Shown here: piece after piece, positions 35,368 through 48,189 of the stretch
How positions within the stretch are numbered: the stretch's first letter is position 1
How the letters are laid out: each line of letters starts with the position of its first letter
Position numbers and translations under genes: made by a program
Source of the DNA: Cryptomeria japonica
Lineage: Eukaryota; Streptophyta; Pinopsida; Cupressales; Cupressaceae
Length of the DNA: 64,000 bases
Assembly (NCBI RefSeq): GCF_030272615.1
Contig: NC_081408.1
Location: 619,314,476 to 619,378,475, forward strand
Reading direction: 5' to 3'
The notes under the pieces: model-generated
What the model saw: only the letters and a program-made list of their open reading frames with translations
The model's database searches: none
Told to the model about the DNA's origin: nothing

Positions 35368-35800
35368 AATTTCATGCAAAATGATTAATTGTCATAGTGG
35401 GGGTTACATGCAAAAAAATTGAATTTGAAATTCTCTTCTACAACCTTCTCATTTCCTCCTACAACATGTGCTAAATAACATATTGAGAAAATAAACAATT
35501 TATAAATTAATTTCATGCAAAAATGATTGTTGTCATAGTGGGGGTTACATTTGACCATGCATTCAAAATTCAAATTTGAATTCTCCTCCAAAAATGCATT
35601 TTGTAACTCCTTTGTCATAAAAATGCCATGAATAGAATTATTCGTCATAGAATAATTTTGTAACTCCCATGCCATATATTTGCTAAATATAATATTTATT
35701 CTTTAATATTTAAATTTTAAATTTCTTTTCTAGAATCTTCTTATTTCTCCTACACCATGTGCTCAATTAGGATATTGAGAAAATAAGCAATTTTCAAATA
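35368..35800. repeat. roughly 144-bp direct repeat
   Basis: ATTTCATGCAAAA followed by GTCATAGTGGGGGTTACAT occurs at about 35368 and 35511. The adjoining piece TGTGCT.AAT..ATATTGAGAAAAT recurs at about 35466 and 35758. Confidence 0.7.
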
Positions 35801-35912
35801 AATTATGACCTCATGTGTGTGTCACCACTCAATTTTTTTTTTTTTAATTAAAAACTTCAACCTCATTTCAATTTATATTTTCTTTCTAACATTACTCATA
35901 ATATTAATATTA

Positions 35913-35963
<51 letters not shown>
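35913..35963. repeat. (TAG)n microsatellite
   Basis: About 17 uninterrupted TAG/GTA units ending in AGCAGCAAG. Confidence 0.95.
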
Positions 35964-35999
35964 CAGCAAGTCATATCAAGGTCCAAAAAGAGGGTTATG

Positions 36000-36440
36000 A
36001 CATATAGACTTTAGGGTCTAAGTTTGAGGGATGAAGTTTAAGGTTGAGGCTATACGATATAGATATAGTGTTTGAAAGTACAAAGTTTATGGTTGAGGGT
36101 TTAGCATACAAATCAATATTTTTTTTGAATTAATTAAAATAATACATTAAGTAATAACTTTTTGGAGTATTTATACATCATTATAATAATTGAGGGTTGA
36201 GTGAATAGGGTTGAGGGTTTAGCATATAGGTTTTAGGGCCTAGGTTTGAGGGATGAAGTTTAAGGTTGAGATTATAGGATATAAATTTTAAGGTTTAAGA
36301 TATAGAGTTTAAGGTTGAGGGTTTGGCAGGTAGGTTTTAGGGCCTAGGTTTGAGGGAAGGAATTTAAGGTTGAGGTTGTAGGGTATACATTTTAAGTTTA
36401 AGATATAGAGTTTAGGGTTGAGGATTTAGCATATAGGCTT
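36000..36440. repeat. roughly 104-bp tandem repeat with AGGTTTTAGGGCCTAGG core
   Basis: The core TTTTAGGGCC lies at 36231 and 36335, with related partial units near 36009 and 36438. Related words occur at 33838 and 34017. The unit also carries GAGGGTTTAGCATATAGG. Confidence 0.75.
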
Positions 36441-36896
36441 TTGGATTAATAATTTTTTTGGATTAATTAAAATAATATAGTAAGTAATAATTTCTCTAGA
36501 ATATTTATACATTATAGTAATAATTATCATTAGGATAGGGAGAGGGCAATAGTGATCTAAGTTAGTTTTGTTGTTTATGATCTAACAATAAATTTAAGTT
36601 AAGCCTAGGTCCTAAAACCTATATGCTTAATGTATGTATATCATATACATTAGAAAAGATAAATATAAATCTTAGCTATAAAGACTATTAATTTGAAATA
36701 TCGATTTAATGAATAATGTCAAATAATCGAGTAATACTAATTTCAATATTAATAATATAATAATTATTAAAATAATAAGAACATTGTTTTAAAATAAGCA
36801 CATAAATTATGATTAATTTTTTGTAAATATGTAAATTCAATAAGCTTATGGTTAGAATATATAAAAAGGATCTTTAAAAATAATTAAATATATAAA

Positions 36897-36922
36897 CTAG
36901 CAATTGCACTTTGGTGTGCAAT
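36897..36922 (-). mobile_element. Helitron-like 3' terminus
   Basis: On the minus strand a 7-bp stem hairpin (ATTGCAC...GTGCAAT, at 36903-36922 on plus) is followed two bases later by CTAG (36897-36900) and then T. Helitron 3' ends have a short hairpin just before CTRR and insert between A and T. The same arrangement recurs at 51230 and 56005. The 5' end was not located. Confidence 0.5.
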
Positions 36923-36929
36923 GGGTACG

Positions 36930-37240
36930 CATAATAGATGTGGAAGGTCAATTAGAAAAAAAAATTGTTCTGGAGAGACAAAGGGGCAAGGAGATAGATC
37001 TAAGGGACAAAAATAGAGTATAGATGATAATTAGAGATATTTGGAGAGATGGAATGTTAGGGAGAGAGATGTGTGGAGAGGTAAGGAGATAGAGGGAGAT
37101 AGAGGTACGGGAGAAATATAGAAAGTAATGCAAAGATAGAGATGGAGAGGGATATGGAGAGAGGGAGAGAGAGACATAGGGACAAATAGGAGATAAGGAT
37201 AAGCAAGGGCTAAAGTCTTGGACACCAAAATCACCTATAT
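36930..37240. repeat. GA-rich low-complexity tract
   Basis: Dense GAGAGAT/GGAGATAG words on the plus strand. Similar sequence follows the Helitron-like end at 51230, suggesting it is part of that family. Confidence 0.6.
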
Positions 37241-38517
37241 ACCTAATAAAGATTTTTACTTTTCCTTGACCATTTCAAACCTCTATTTGTGAGACAAAAC
37301 ATTCTCAAATTGTTATGTTCTAGCAGGGGATGATGTCAATAGATGGAACAAATTATTCTACATGATGGTGTGTAATAATTAATGTTTTATTTATTATGAA
37401 ATGAAATAATTAATGTAGGGAAAAAAATTGCTCCACGTGAGGTTTACATTGAAATGCAAAATATACTTGTATTTGTATTCATTATTGTAAATCATAAATT
37501 TGGATGCAATTTAGTGTAGAGTGAAGGAAAAGTATGTGTTGTACAATATTCGTTGTTGGAAGGAAAACTAAAATACTTTGGTCAAATATATATACCTGAT
37601 TTAAATTATGTTAGAAGAAATCCTTTTGAAAAATATATAAAAAAATAAAATTAAAATATATTAAAATTGTTAAATTTATAATTTTAATTTTTATATTAAA
37701 AATTACAAGTAAAAGAAAAAATAAAATGAAACCTATTAAAAAGATAAGAAGTCAATTTGTAATTTACCAATTTATTTAATGTAACTTATATAAATAATAA
37801 TATTATCACAAATAACATAATATACGAATGACATACACATATGTTTTTATCTCCATATGATTCATCTCATTGATACATGATCAAAATTTGAATTGACGAA
37901 AGATTGGAAGTAAATATTTGGCACTAATAGGATATCATCATACAATAGGTGTTGATTTATTTTTATGTACACTTTCCTAGTTTAGAAGCTGATTTGGTGA
38001 GGATGGCAATTGGTGTAGCATAGCAAATAAAAGAAAAATACAAAGATTAGTAAAAGGAAAGATCTAAGTTTTCATAGAAATAAAAACTGTAACAAATATG
38101 TAGATTGAACAAACTATGACGAATAATTAAAATAAATTTCAAACTTAAATCTAAATTAGAATTAAAATTAATATAATGATAAAAAATTAATTAATAATTT
38201 ATTTAATTCATTTTTTATATATAATAATTATTAATATTATTAATAAAATTAATTATATATAATAATTAATTATTATATATATTAAAATTCTTAAAATAAG
38301 AAATAAATAAAAACATAAATTTACAAAAAAAATTAAATTATAATTATTTATGTAAAAATTCAAGGAAAGTGAAAAAAATTTAGTTTAAAAATTAAAAAGT
38401 GAAAATCATGAGACTTACGGACCATAGTAAAAGAAGAAGCTAGGGACACAAAATCAATTATATGCCAGCGAACATATGAATAACAAATAAATTAGGAAGG
38501 GAGGATGTCCTGCAAAT
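37241..38517. other. no gene seen
   Basis: AT-rich, without coding sense or recognised repeats, up to the 49-bp duplication. Confidence 0.5.
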
Positions 38518-38615
38518 GAAATACTTCTTTAATAGCCGTGGAGTAGATGTGTCGGCTTAAAATTATGAAATACTTCTTTAATAGTCATGGAGTAGATGTG
38601 TCAGCTTAAAATTAT
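38518..38615. repeat. 49-bp tandem duplication
   Basis: GAAATACTTCTTTAATAG starts at 38518 and again at 38567, with GTGGAGTAGATGTGTCGGCT-like continuation in both. It lies just outside the left end of copy 2. Confidence 0.9.
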
Positions 38616-38668
38616 GTACCTTAAATGAAATCATGTCACAACCGCACAATATGAATGAATGAAATATA

Positions 38669-38687
38669 GGGGAAGAGTACCAATAGC
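38669..38687. repeat. left terminal inverted repeat of copy 2
   Basis: GGGGAAGAGTACCAATAGC, preceded by TA. The reversed right end reads GGGGAAGAGCACCAGTAGC. Confidence 0.92.
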
Positions 38688-39239
38688 TGAAATAGTTCCA
38701 ATAACCGTCACCTTAATACCATGTTGACCCCCAAAATATTAAAAACAATTGTCAATACATAAATAAAAAAATACCAGTAAATATTTATTTCAACACCAAT
38801 ACATGTTCACAAATGAATTAGTAGTTGAAAACCAAAAAGTAAAAAAAATAAACAACTATTGGTATATTTCCTATTTTAATACAAAACATCTTGCACAGAT
38901 AATAAACATTTTTAAAAAAAAAAAAACTTAATGTTTACATTTGCCACTTTATGCAAGTGGCTTAAAAGTACAAATGTACTCCAATTACAATTACATATGC
39001 ACAGCTATTGGATGACATAAAAACAATCAATTTTAGACTTCTTAGACACTCAAGTGTACATTCTTCCAAATATCACTACACAACTTCATGCATTAAATGG
39101 ATCTGCATTTGGTACCTGCATTTGCAACAACTGGTGTAAGACTCCCCAATATCCAATAATCTGCATAAAATCCAATAAAAAAAACCAAGTTTCATTCAAA
39201 GCATGGAAGAAAATTGAACATTTGGAAACAATGGAGGAT

Positions 39240-39934
39240 TGCATATTTAATATGACATGACCAACTGTTTCCCACAAAAATTCAAATTTGAAAATAGCTA
39301 GCTACCACAACCGAATGCATTACACATTTGAAATATATAAGACAGAATTTTCCATGTCACTTTCACTACAATCCAGTTCATTGCATATTCCTGAGCTCTG
39401 CAAATACCCTCTGCACATTCCTTACTCGAGGGTGCACATTCAGGTTGGTACACACAAAATAACTAAATTCCCTCTGTGCAATCAATGTTAAATGCTATAA
39501 ATATTTCAATTCAAACTATACTGTTTTCAATAAACCAACATTTCTTTCAATATAGTCACTCTAAATAATATTAACAACCATATTAGATGTCTAATGATGG
39601 TTTACCTCCTTCGTAGTTGCATTATGCTTTGTCTATTGATGATTTCTTTGTATACGGTTTACAATTTTATTTCAATGCTCTCTTACAGTTTAATAATGCT
39701 AAAATCCTCACAGAGAATGGCAAAACAATTGAATATCTCTTCGTTTTCTTCGAAACCCCTTCATTATTTATCATTTCATTTTATGGGTGCGTTGTTAAAT
39801 GGTGTCTCTCTATTTATAATGCCGAAATCATTACAGTGAATGCGAAAAAATTTGATTATTGTTCATAATTGTTCAAAACCCCTTCATTATTTATCATTAC
39901 AATAATGTGTATGCCTGATACTATTACTTACAGT

Positions 39935-40000
<66 letters not shown>

Positions 40001-40490
40001 CAGGCCAGGTAACTTTTATTATAAAGTTTAAAATGGGTGGTCAAAAAATATGTTGAACACCCATAAAAGCATTCCCGTGGACACATTATGGACCCATGTT
40101 GCACGAACTCCCGCTATCTTTTTTGCCCTAAAAACTTAGGGAAATGAAGCTTTTTTGTGGCATTTTCATTGTTTGCTCTGCCTTCAATTTGTTAATATAC
40201 ACACTGTAAATAATATTATCAAGCATACCATATAGTACTTCCAATAAATTTCATATGAGAAATACAACATCATTCAACCATTTACTCATTTGAGATATGA
40301 ATCTGCATCTTCATACTATATCAACAATATCCACTTTTTAATCACATCACAGTTACATCTTCCACTCATGGATCTTGTGCTTCTAGTTTCTCTCCTTGTT
40401 ATATAATGTTTCAAGTTCTATACCTATGTGTGTGTGTGTATACACACACATCACAGTTACATACTGAACTCCTTCATGGCTTTTTTGAGT
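39240..40490. repeat. left-arm inverted segments of copy 2
   Basis: Successive blocks are reverse complements of right-arm sequence: 39240-39420 with about 46536-46690; 39430-39700 with about 46850-47110; 39720-39900 with one unit of the 123-bp minisatellite; 40015-40190 with about 49890-50040; 40140-40450 with about 47760-48080. The blocks keep inverted orientation but not a simple palindromic order. Confidence 0.8.
39938..39997. repeat. (AT)n microsatellite
   Basis: About 29 uninterrupted AT units in the left arm of copy 2. Confidence 0.95.
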
Positions 40491-41340
40491 TCTCTAGCTA
40501 TATGGTTATTGTCTATATTATCATGCATACAGAAATAGAGACACAATACCATTTTATTTTGTTCAAAGATGTTCAATGATGAGTTACAGAAATAGATTTG
40601 TTTTTCATCATTTATCTCAATGGCATTGAGGGTTTCATTTCAATGATCCATCTATGTATATATATTTATACGGTAGTATTTTTTGTTGTTGAAAGATGTT
40701 CAATGATGTAATTGTTCACTATCTAATAGAATATCAACAATATCCAATTTTCAATCACATCACAGTTACATACTGAACTCCTACATGGCGAATTTTGAGT
40801 TCTCTGCCTATATGGTTATTGTCTATATTATCATGCATACATAAATAGAGACACAGTACCATTTTATTTTGTTCAAAGATGTTCAATTATGAGTTACAAA
40901 AATAGATTTGTTTTTCATCATTTATCTCAATGGCATTGAGGGTTTCATTTCAATGGTTTTTCTCTCTATATATATTTATATGGTAGCATTTTTATTTTGT
41001 TGAAAGATGTTCAATGATGTAATTGTTCACTATCTAATAAATATCAACAATATCCAATTTTCAATCACATCACAGGTTACATGCTAAACTCCTGCATGGC
41101 AAATTTTGAGTTCTCTGCCTATATGGTTATTGTCTATATTATCATGCATTCAAAAATAGAGACACAGTACCATTTTATTTTGTTCAAAGATGTTCAATGA
41201 TGAGTTACAGAAATAGATTTGTTTTTCATCATTTATCTCAATGGCATTGAGGGTTTCATTTCAATTATCTGTCTCTTTATATACATTTATACAAGCACAC
41301 ACGGTAGCATTTTATCATAGGTACCTTATCGTTGCAGGTT
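40491..41340. repeat. 310-bp tandem repeat, about 2.6 units, upstream of the transposase
   Basis: TCTCTRGCTATATGGTTATTG-like starts lie at 40491, 40801 and 41112 (310 and 311 bp apart). Each unit holds TCAAAGATGTTCAATGATGAG, ATTTATCTCAATGGCATTGA and AATATCCAATTTTCAATCAC. Inverted copies sit in the right arm (about 47290-47720) and at 22640-23290 of copy 1. The last unit leads directly into the transposase leader, so it may contain its promoter. Confidence 0.85.
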
Positions 41341-41351
41341 CATTGAACATA

Positions 41352-44300
41352 ATGGCACGAGGTAGAAAGGAAAACAGGTTTGTTAGACATCGAACAGTTA
41401 GAGTCACTCGTGGGGTGCACTTCCCTGATGAAGATAGTTTTGTCCAAAATGAAGACCCAGTGACTCTTGTTGTAGATGACCATTCACCTAAGAATGCAAC
41501 TGATGTGGAAATTGCTGTTGTACATGACCATCCTACTACAGATTCTAATTCTATTCCAAAAACACCATAAGTACAGGTGGCCTCAAAGGCTCCCAAACCA
41601 AAATGGATCATATCTAACATGAAAGAGGCAATATCATGCATAGAAGATAGGCGCATGTCTCTTAGAGGCATATCAATCAAGTATGGTATCCCCATTGCCT
41701 CTTTGAGGGCATGGCTGATGGGAACCACAACCATGACTATGAGGGGTCCACACACTATTTTATCAGCAGAGGAGGAGGATGAAGTTGTCCAATGGTGCAA
41801 AGACATGGCTGAAATTGGTCACAGTCTCCAAATCAGTCAACTTCAATCAACTGTTGCCCAAATTACCGAGAATAGGCCTAATCCATTCAAAAATGGGATG
41901 CCAGGGAGGTCATGGTGGGCAGGTTTTAGATGAAAGCACCCCGATCTGACAATGAGAACAACAGAAGGAGTGGACTCCAATAGGGCTATTATGCTTTGAC
42001 CTTCTATTGTTGCCTCTTTCTATGACAACTTGAAGGTAATCTACACCCTCAATCACTATGGTAGCAGTCAGATTTGGAATTGTGATGAGACTAGTGTGCA
42101 AGCTAGGAGAAATTGTGGAGTGAGAGTGATAGCCAAATTGGGCCAGAGGTGTGTACTGCACCTAATTTTGAAGAGTAGAGAGTGGATCACTATTTTGGCA
42201 TGTGTTAGTGCATGTGGTTTCAGCATTCCTAGATTTTATTTGTTCAAATCTATGAGTCATATCCGAAACTACATTGCAAACTGTGAGCCAGGAGCATGCA
42301 TGGCAGTCCAAGAACATGCATGGATGACGAAGGAGTTGTTCTTAAATTGGTTGGAACATTTTGCACATTCAGTCCTTGGTGGAGTTTCACCCTCATATAG
42401 GGCCCTACTGATCTTCGACGATCATGGCAACCATTTAGCCTTCAAGACAATTGAAGAAGCAAGGCAGATGGGTATAGATTTGGTAACCCTTCTAGCTCAT
42501 ACAAGACACAAACTACAACCACTTGATGTCTTTGTATTCTCACCTTTCAAGAATTATTTCAAACAACAGAGGAGTATATGGATGTCAAAGTTCCCACAAA
42601 TTGAAATTGGAAGGGAAGAGTTGGCAACTCTTGTGAGCAAGGCCTTTGCCCAAGCATTGACACCGACTAATATAATCAGTGGCTTCCGTAGAACAGGGAT
42701 TTGGCCACTTAACCGAAACGCATTACATAATGATATGAGACCAAGTGAGGCATTTGAGGTTGCAGTTGATATACAACCAACTATTGGAACAAAAAATGAT
42801 GTCGCTTCAAGGGATGAATAACTAGAGGATATGGCAGCGGAAGCTTTCTTGCAGTTGGTTGGTTTTAATAAGGACAACATTCAAGATTTTGTAGAGCTCC
42901 ATAGCGGAACACAAGCAACGGTTGAGGGTACAAGTTTGACACCAGAAACTATCGAAGCAGGTCTGCCCCCACAAACTAGCCAGCCAAATGAGGGTTTCGA
43001 AAGTACATCAGCAGGCATGCCTTTGCCAACACAAGATGACATACCATAGTGGACCCAAGAAGCAACCAACTGTGATGATGTAACACTTTCCATGCCAAGT
43101 TTGCCAGAAATTGATCCAATAGATGTGATACATTACTTCACCAATGTAGTCAACTGGGAGCAGCAAGATGGTGATGATTATGAAGATGAACTTGAGTTTG
43201 TGCCATGCACACAAGAGGATGGGCAACAAGTGCCAAGGCAAATCAACAAATTCTTAAGACTTCTAGTGCAGAGAATGAATCAATCTTCATGTGGAGGTAG
43301 GAAAGGGGTGCTATGTCTTAGTAGCCAGTCACAGATCTTGACATCTGATGAGTACATTCAAAGGGAAAAAGATAAAGAGGTTGAAAGGAAAAGAGATGAG
43401 GAATTGGCAGAACAAAAGAAAGAATAGATGAGACAGAGGAAGACACAACATGAAGTAGAAGTGATAGAAAAGGAGGTTGTGAGGGTGGAAAAACAAGCCA
43501 AAAAATTGCAGGATTCCTAAGACAAGTTCATTCAAAGACAAGACAAGGCAAAGAAAGATGCAGAAGCAAACCTTGAGAAGGAGAGGATGAAAGCTGAAAA
43601 GGTAGCCAAACATGTGAACAGGACAAAAGATGTGGCCACAGTCACAAAACCTCTACCCATCCGTTACCCAATTCTCATGGAAATGATGAACCTCTTGTCC
43701 CCAGCCTTTGCATCTATTAATACTATGCAAGTTGGGACTGCACGTGGATCCTCAGACACCATGGGGCGAACTCACAAAGCTGGTTCCCACTTTTTGGTAC
43801 ATCCTGATTTTTGCTAAAATCATACATTTTTTAGAAAATATAATGATTTCAGTTTTAAGAGGTCCCACTTGAAGTAATTAATTGAAGAGAGTTAGATCAA
43901 AGGCTCTTAGATCAAAATTTCTTGGATAGAACCTCTCTACTTCTAAATCATACTTGCAATGGAGTCTCCTTGCATCTATCAAATGCTGATAAAAAACCAA
44001 TTTTACATTAGCTTTTGAGGGTCAAATGAATTCATTTAGAAGTTTTGTTTTCTTAAGGATTTAGTCCTTATTATAGGCTTTCCAAATAGTATAATTTTTA
44101 ATATATTTAATTTCATTAATATATTTTTATTTTATTTTTTATGAATGTAGGTTTTTCACTAAACATGAACTTATTTGTTCAATGCATTGGGAAAAATAGT
44201 AAACTAATTCAAAAAAAATCTAAAAAATATCTATGCACTAGGTATTGATGTCTTCTTTCTAACAAAAAAAAAAACTGAATTTTGATATATATAAAATAAG

Positions 44301-44925
44301 TTACGTGTTCAAACGTACACCTATATCTAAATTATAATTAGTCAAACTTAAAAAATTAATAAAATAAAAAATATTCAACATATCACTATCAAACCAATTG
44401 CATGCCCTGGGTATTGATGTTACAAACCAAAATTTAACAAAGATAAGTTTTTATCATATATAGAAAAAAAAGTTGTACATTTCGGGATGCACATCACTCT
44501 TAAAAAATGTTGTTTGTTGTAAAAAACTAATTTTGAGGGAGATGGAAAAATTAATAAAATTTTATTCAAAAAAATTTGAAAAAACTATATTTAGAATCTA
44601 CAAAAAAGATGTTACAAATCACCAGTTTACATCATCTTCAAATTCTTAACGGTTTAAAAGTTATAGGTGTCGAAAAGTGAAGGTTTTTTGCAAAATGTTC
44701 ATCTAAGTGTCAAAGTTGGTCAAAAAGTGGGAACCAGTATTGTGAGTTCACCCCATGCAACTTACTTCAAGTGTAAACCAGGCATTCCTTGCTCAAATAG
44801 CAAGTTGCTTACAAACCCCTCCCAGTGAAGAAAATAATGTTGTTGGGCCATACCCTAGTAGGCCACAATCCATTGGGGTTGGATTTGTGACACCTCCTCC
44901 ATTTAATACCCGAATGGAGAATTGA
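41352..44925 (+). pseudogene. pogo-like transposase, copy 2, interrupted by a 992-bp insertion
   Basis: Start ATG at 41352 (MARGRKENRF), preceded by a possible splice acceptor TTGCAG. Domains: psq-type HTH (KEAISCIEDRRMSLRG), CENP-B-type region (PFKNGMPGRSWWAGFR), DDE_1 core with catalytic Asp at about 42084 (WNCDE), 42417 (IFDDHG) and 42525 (QPLDVF), the last two about 35 residues apart, then a coiled-coil Lys/Glu tail. All pieces keep one phase over about 803 codons to 43762. After the insertion about 57 codons (MQLTSSVNQAFLAQ...) complete the protein, ending at 44925; the total is about 860 residues. Stops lie near 41568, 41931, 41997, 42819, 43047, 43425 and 43518. At most of these sites copy 1 has a sense codon. 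Confidence 0.92.
43763..44754. mobile_element. 992-bp non-autonomous DNA transposon nested in the transposase
   Basis: Copy 1 shows the uninterrupted site (CACCATGCAACTT at about 20060), while copy 2 has 992 bp between ...CACCAT and ATGCAACTT. Its ends are inverted repeats of about 33 bp: GGGGCGAACTCACAAAGC at the left and, reversed, GGGGTGAACTCACAATAC at the right, both continuing TGGTTCCCACTTTTT. The target duplication is AT, or CAT if one C is assigned to it. No coding sense inside. The short duplication and G-rich ends would fit a PIF/Harbinger-like or other short-duplication family; the assignment is uncertain. Confidence 0.9.
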
Positions 44926-45589
44926 TCGAGTATGATGAATTATATTTTGTGAGCCCTTCGAAGAGCAGATTTTGAGTTTTGATATAACTGTGATGTGATT
45001 ATAGAATGACATACTGCCATATTTTGTAATGTGATCAGAACTCCATTATTTTCAGATATCTTAGATGGATATTCCAATGAATTGATGGTGTTGTTGTAAA
45101 TCTCATATGTTTGTTTTTTGTGATGTGATATTTCTCATATATCAGTTGAATTGGTCTCATATATTTCTCACTATAAAAAAGGCCACATAAGTGTTCAAAT
45201 TGCTCACTATCAAAAAGGCCATATCAATGGCATCTGATTATTCAAATGCCATCGATATGTCCTCTTTTGATAGTGAGAAATTTGAACACTTATAAGTATT
45301 AAAATTGCAGTCATCATATTATAAGTATTCAAATTGCAGTCATCATATATAAATTGCAATGTCTAATATGTCTACTAGGTCATTGCATCAGAATGATAAA
45401 ATGAAGTGTCCTATTTGTAAAAAGGCACCAGACAAAGAACTATTTTCTACTACCTTGCAAGATATCTTGTTAGCTGCCAAGTTTTTCTTGTTGGCAGTAT
45501 CTAACAAGACATCTTTTAAGGCACTATAAGACAATTCTTTGTTTGATTTTTTTCTCAAATAGGGCACTTCCTTTTGATCAATATGAACT

Positions 45590-45975
45590 AAGTGTGTTTC
45601 TTGCATTCATATGAACTACGCGAGGAATTTAAAAAAATTGAAACACAAACAATTCAGAAATTGAAACATAAACAAATCAGAAATTGCATTGTCTACTAGA
45701 TCATTGCGAAAGTATAGGTCCAACCAAGAGAAGATTGAAACATATGAACTAAGTGAGGAATTTAAACAAATTGAAACACAAACAATTTAGAAATTGAAAC
45801 ATAAACAAATCAAAAATTGCAGTCTACTAGATCATTGCGAAAGTACAGGTCCAACAAAGAGAAGATTGAAACATATGAACTAAGTGAGGAATTCAAACAA
45901 ATTGAAACACAAACAATTCAAAAATTGAAACATAAACAAATCAAAAATTGCATTGTCTACTAGATCATTGCCAAA
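45590..45975. repeat. three-copy tandem repeat in copy 2
   Basis: Counterpart of 20890-21290 in copy 1, with CATATGAACTAAGTGAGGAAT and TCTACTAGATCATTGC in each unit. Confidence 0.75.
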
Positions 45976-46379
45976 GTAAATTCATATCAACTTTACGTGA
46001 GAGGAATGCTTGTTGTCTTCTAGATCATTGCCTGCCATAACAATCACAACAAAATGCAAAACAAACTAAAGTGTGTTAAGAAACTCATTTAATAAGACAT
46101 GCATAACAACCTAAGATATCTACACAAATTAATATAAAATGTAAGCATTAAAGGTATAATCTCCAAAGAATTGAAGTGTGTTAATAAACACATTTACATT
46201 GATATGATGATCTTCCACAAGTATGGTTCTTCCCTCGATGGTCTAGCACGCTTGCAAAAAATAGTAATAATTGAGGGTAGCATAACGTTGTAACAACAAA
46301 TCATCCATACATTATTGAATGCAGAACAACTTTTTGACCTTCTTTAACATTTGACAACATGCATACAATCCTTACACAT

Positions 46380-47260
46380 TCATACATACATATTCAAATG
46401 CATAAGTACATACATATACATATCCAACTACATACATATGCACATGTACATAGAATTGCACATATGCACATATACATACATATGCATATGCATATGTATA
46501 ACGTACATACATATTGCAAATAAATAGTTACCTAAGGAATGTGCAAAGGGAATTTGCAGAACTCAGAAATATGCAATGAATTGGATTGTAATGAAAGTGA
46601 CATGGAAAATTTTGTCTTATAATATAATTCGAATGTGCAATGCATTCAATTGTGGTAGCTAGGAATTTTTAAATTTGAATTTTTGTGGGAAACATTCGTT
46701 CACGTCATATTGAATATGCAGACCTCCATTGCTTCGAATTGTTTAGTTTTCTTCTACACACACACACACATGTATATGTGTGAGTGTGTATATTTGTATG
46801 GACAATAACCATATATGTATGTGTGTGTGTGTGGACAATAAACATATAGGAACATTAAACTTTAAGAGAGCATTGAAATGAAACTGTAAACCGCATACAA
46901 AGAAATCGTTAATATACAAAGCATAATGCAGCTACGAAGGAGCATAAACCATCATTGGACATCCAATATGGTTGTTAATATTATTTATAGTGATTATATT
47001 GAAAGAAATGTTGGTTTACTAAAAATAGTATAATTTAAATTGAAAGATTTATAACATTTAACATTGACTGTAGAAGGAATTTAGTTATTCAGTGTGTACC
47101 AATCTGAATGACCGCCCTTGAATAAGGAAATTGTTGTTGATTACAACAAGTTTTGTGGCTATATGGTTATTGTCCATATACATATGTATACATATACATA
47201 TATATGTATATGTGTGTATATATATGTATGTGTATACATATATATGGACAATAACCATAT
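46380..47260. repeat. TACATA, CA/TG and TA microsatellites of the right arm
   Basis: Counterparts of 21640-22620. They include (CA)n/(TG)n at about 46755-46840 and TATATGTATA runs at about 47175-47250. Copy 2 has an extra piece of roughly 65 bp near 46320-46390 absent from copy 1. Confidence 0.75.
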
Positions 47261-48189
47261 AGGCACAAAACTTGAAACTGTATATAACAAGGAGACAAAC
47301 TAAAAGCATGAGATGTAGGAGTAAAATATGTAACTGTGATGTGATTGAAAACTGGATGTTGCTGATATTCTATTAGATAGTGAAAAATTCCATCATTGAA
47401 CATCTTTCAACAGAATAAAAATGCTACCGTATAAATATATAGAGAGAGACAAATCATTGAAATGAAACCCTCAATGCCATTTAGATAAATGATGAAAAAC
47501 AAATCTATTTATGTAAGTCATCATTAAACATCTTTGAACAAAATAAAATGGTACTGTGTCTCTATTTCTGTATGCATGATAATATAGACAATAACCATAT
47601 AGGTAGAGAACTCAAAATTCACCATGCAGGATTTCAGTATGTAACTGTGATGTGATTGAAAATTGGATATTGTTGATATTCTATTAGATAGTGAACAATT
47701 ACATCATTGAACATCTTTCAACAAAAAAAAATGGTGTTTTGTGTGTGTGTGTGTGTACACACACACACACACACACACACAGGTACAAAACTTGAAACAT
47801 TATATAACAAGGAGAGAAACTAGAAGCACGAGATGCATGAGTGGAAGATGTAACTGTGATGTGATTAAAAAGTGGATATTGTTGATATTGTATTAAGATG
47901 TAGATTCATTTCTCAAATAAGTAAATGGTTGAATGATGTTGTTGTATTTCTCATATGAAATTTATTGGAAGTAATATATGGTATGCCTGATAATATTATT
48001 TACAGTGAGTATATTAACAAATTGAAGGCAGATCAAACAATGAAAATGCCACAAAAAATCTTCATTTCCCTAAGTTTTTAGGGCCAAAAGGATAGAGGGA
48101 GTTCGTGTCACATGTATGTGAGAAGGTTGTTATATGTCGATAATAACACACACACACACATACATATACATATATATGTGTATATATGT

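Larger units (their letters stand above)
27290..36890. mobile_element. AT-rich palindromic element split by LINE-B
   Basis: The sequence at 36600-36890 is the reverse complement of two pieces, 33640-33870 and about 27290-27364. Read together, the pieces form one left arm of about 300 bp interrupted exactly by LINE-B. Shared landmarks are the reverse of CCTAGGYCCTAAAACCTAT, ATACATTAGAAAAGATAAAT, GAAATAT.GATTTAATGA and AAATTCAATAAGCTTATGG. Between the arms (33871-36600) lie simple repeats but no transposase. This could be a foldback-type or non-autonomous element; terminal repeats and target duplication were not resolved. Confidence 0.65.
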
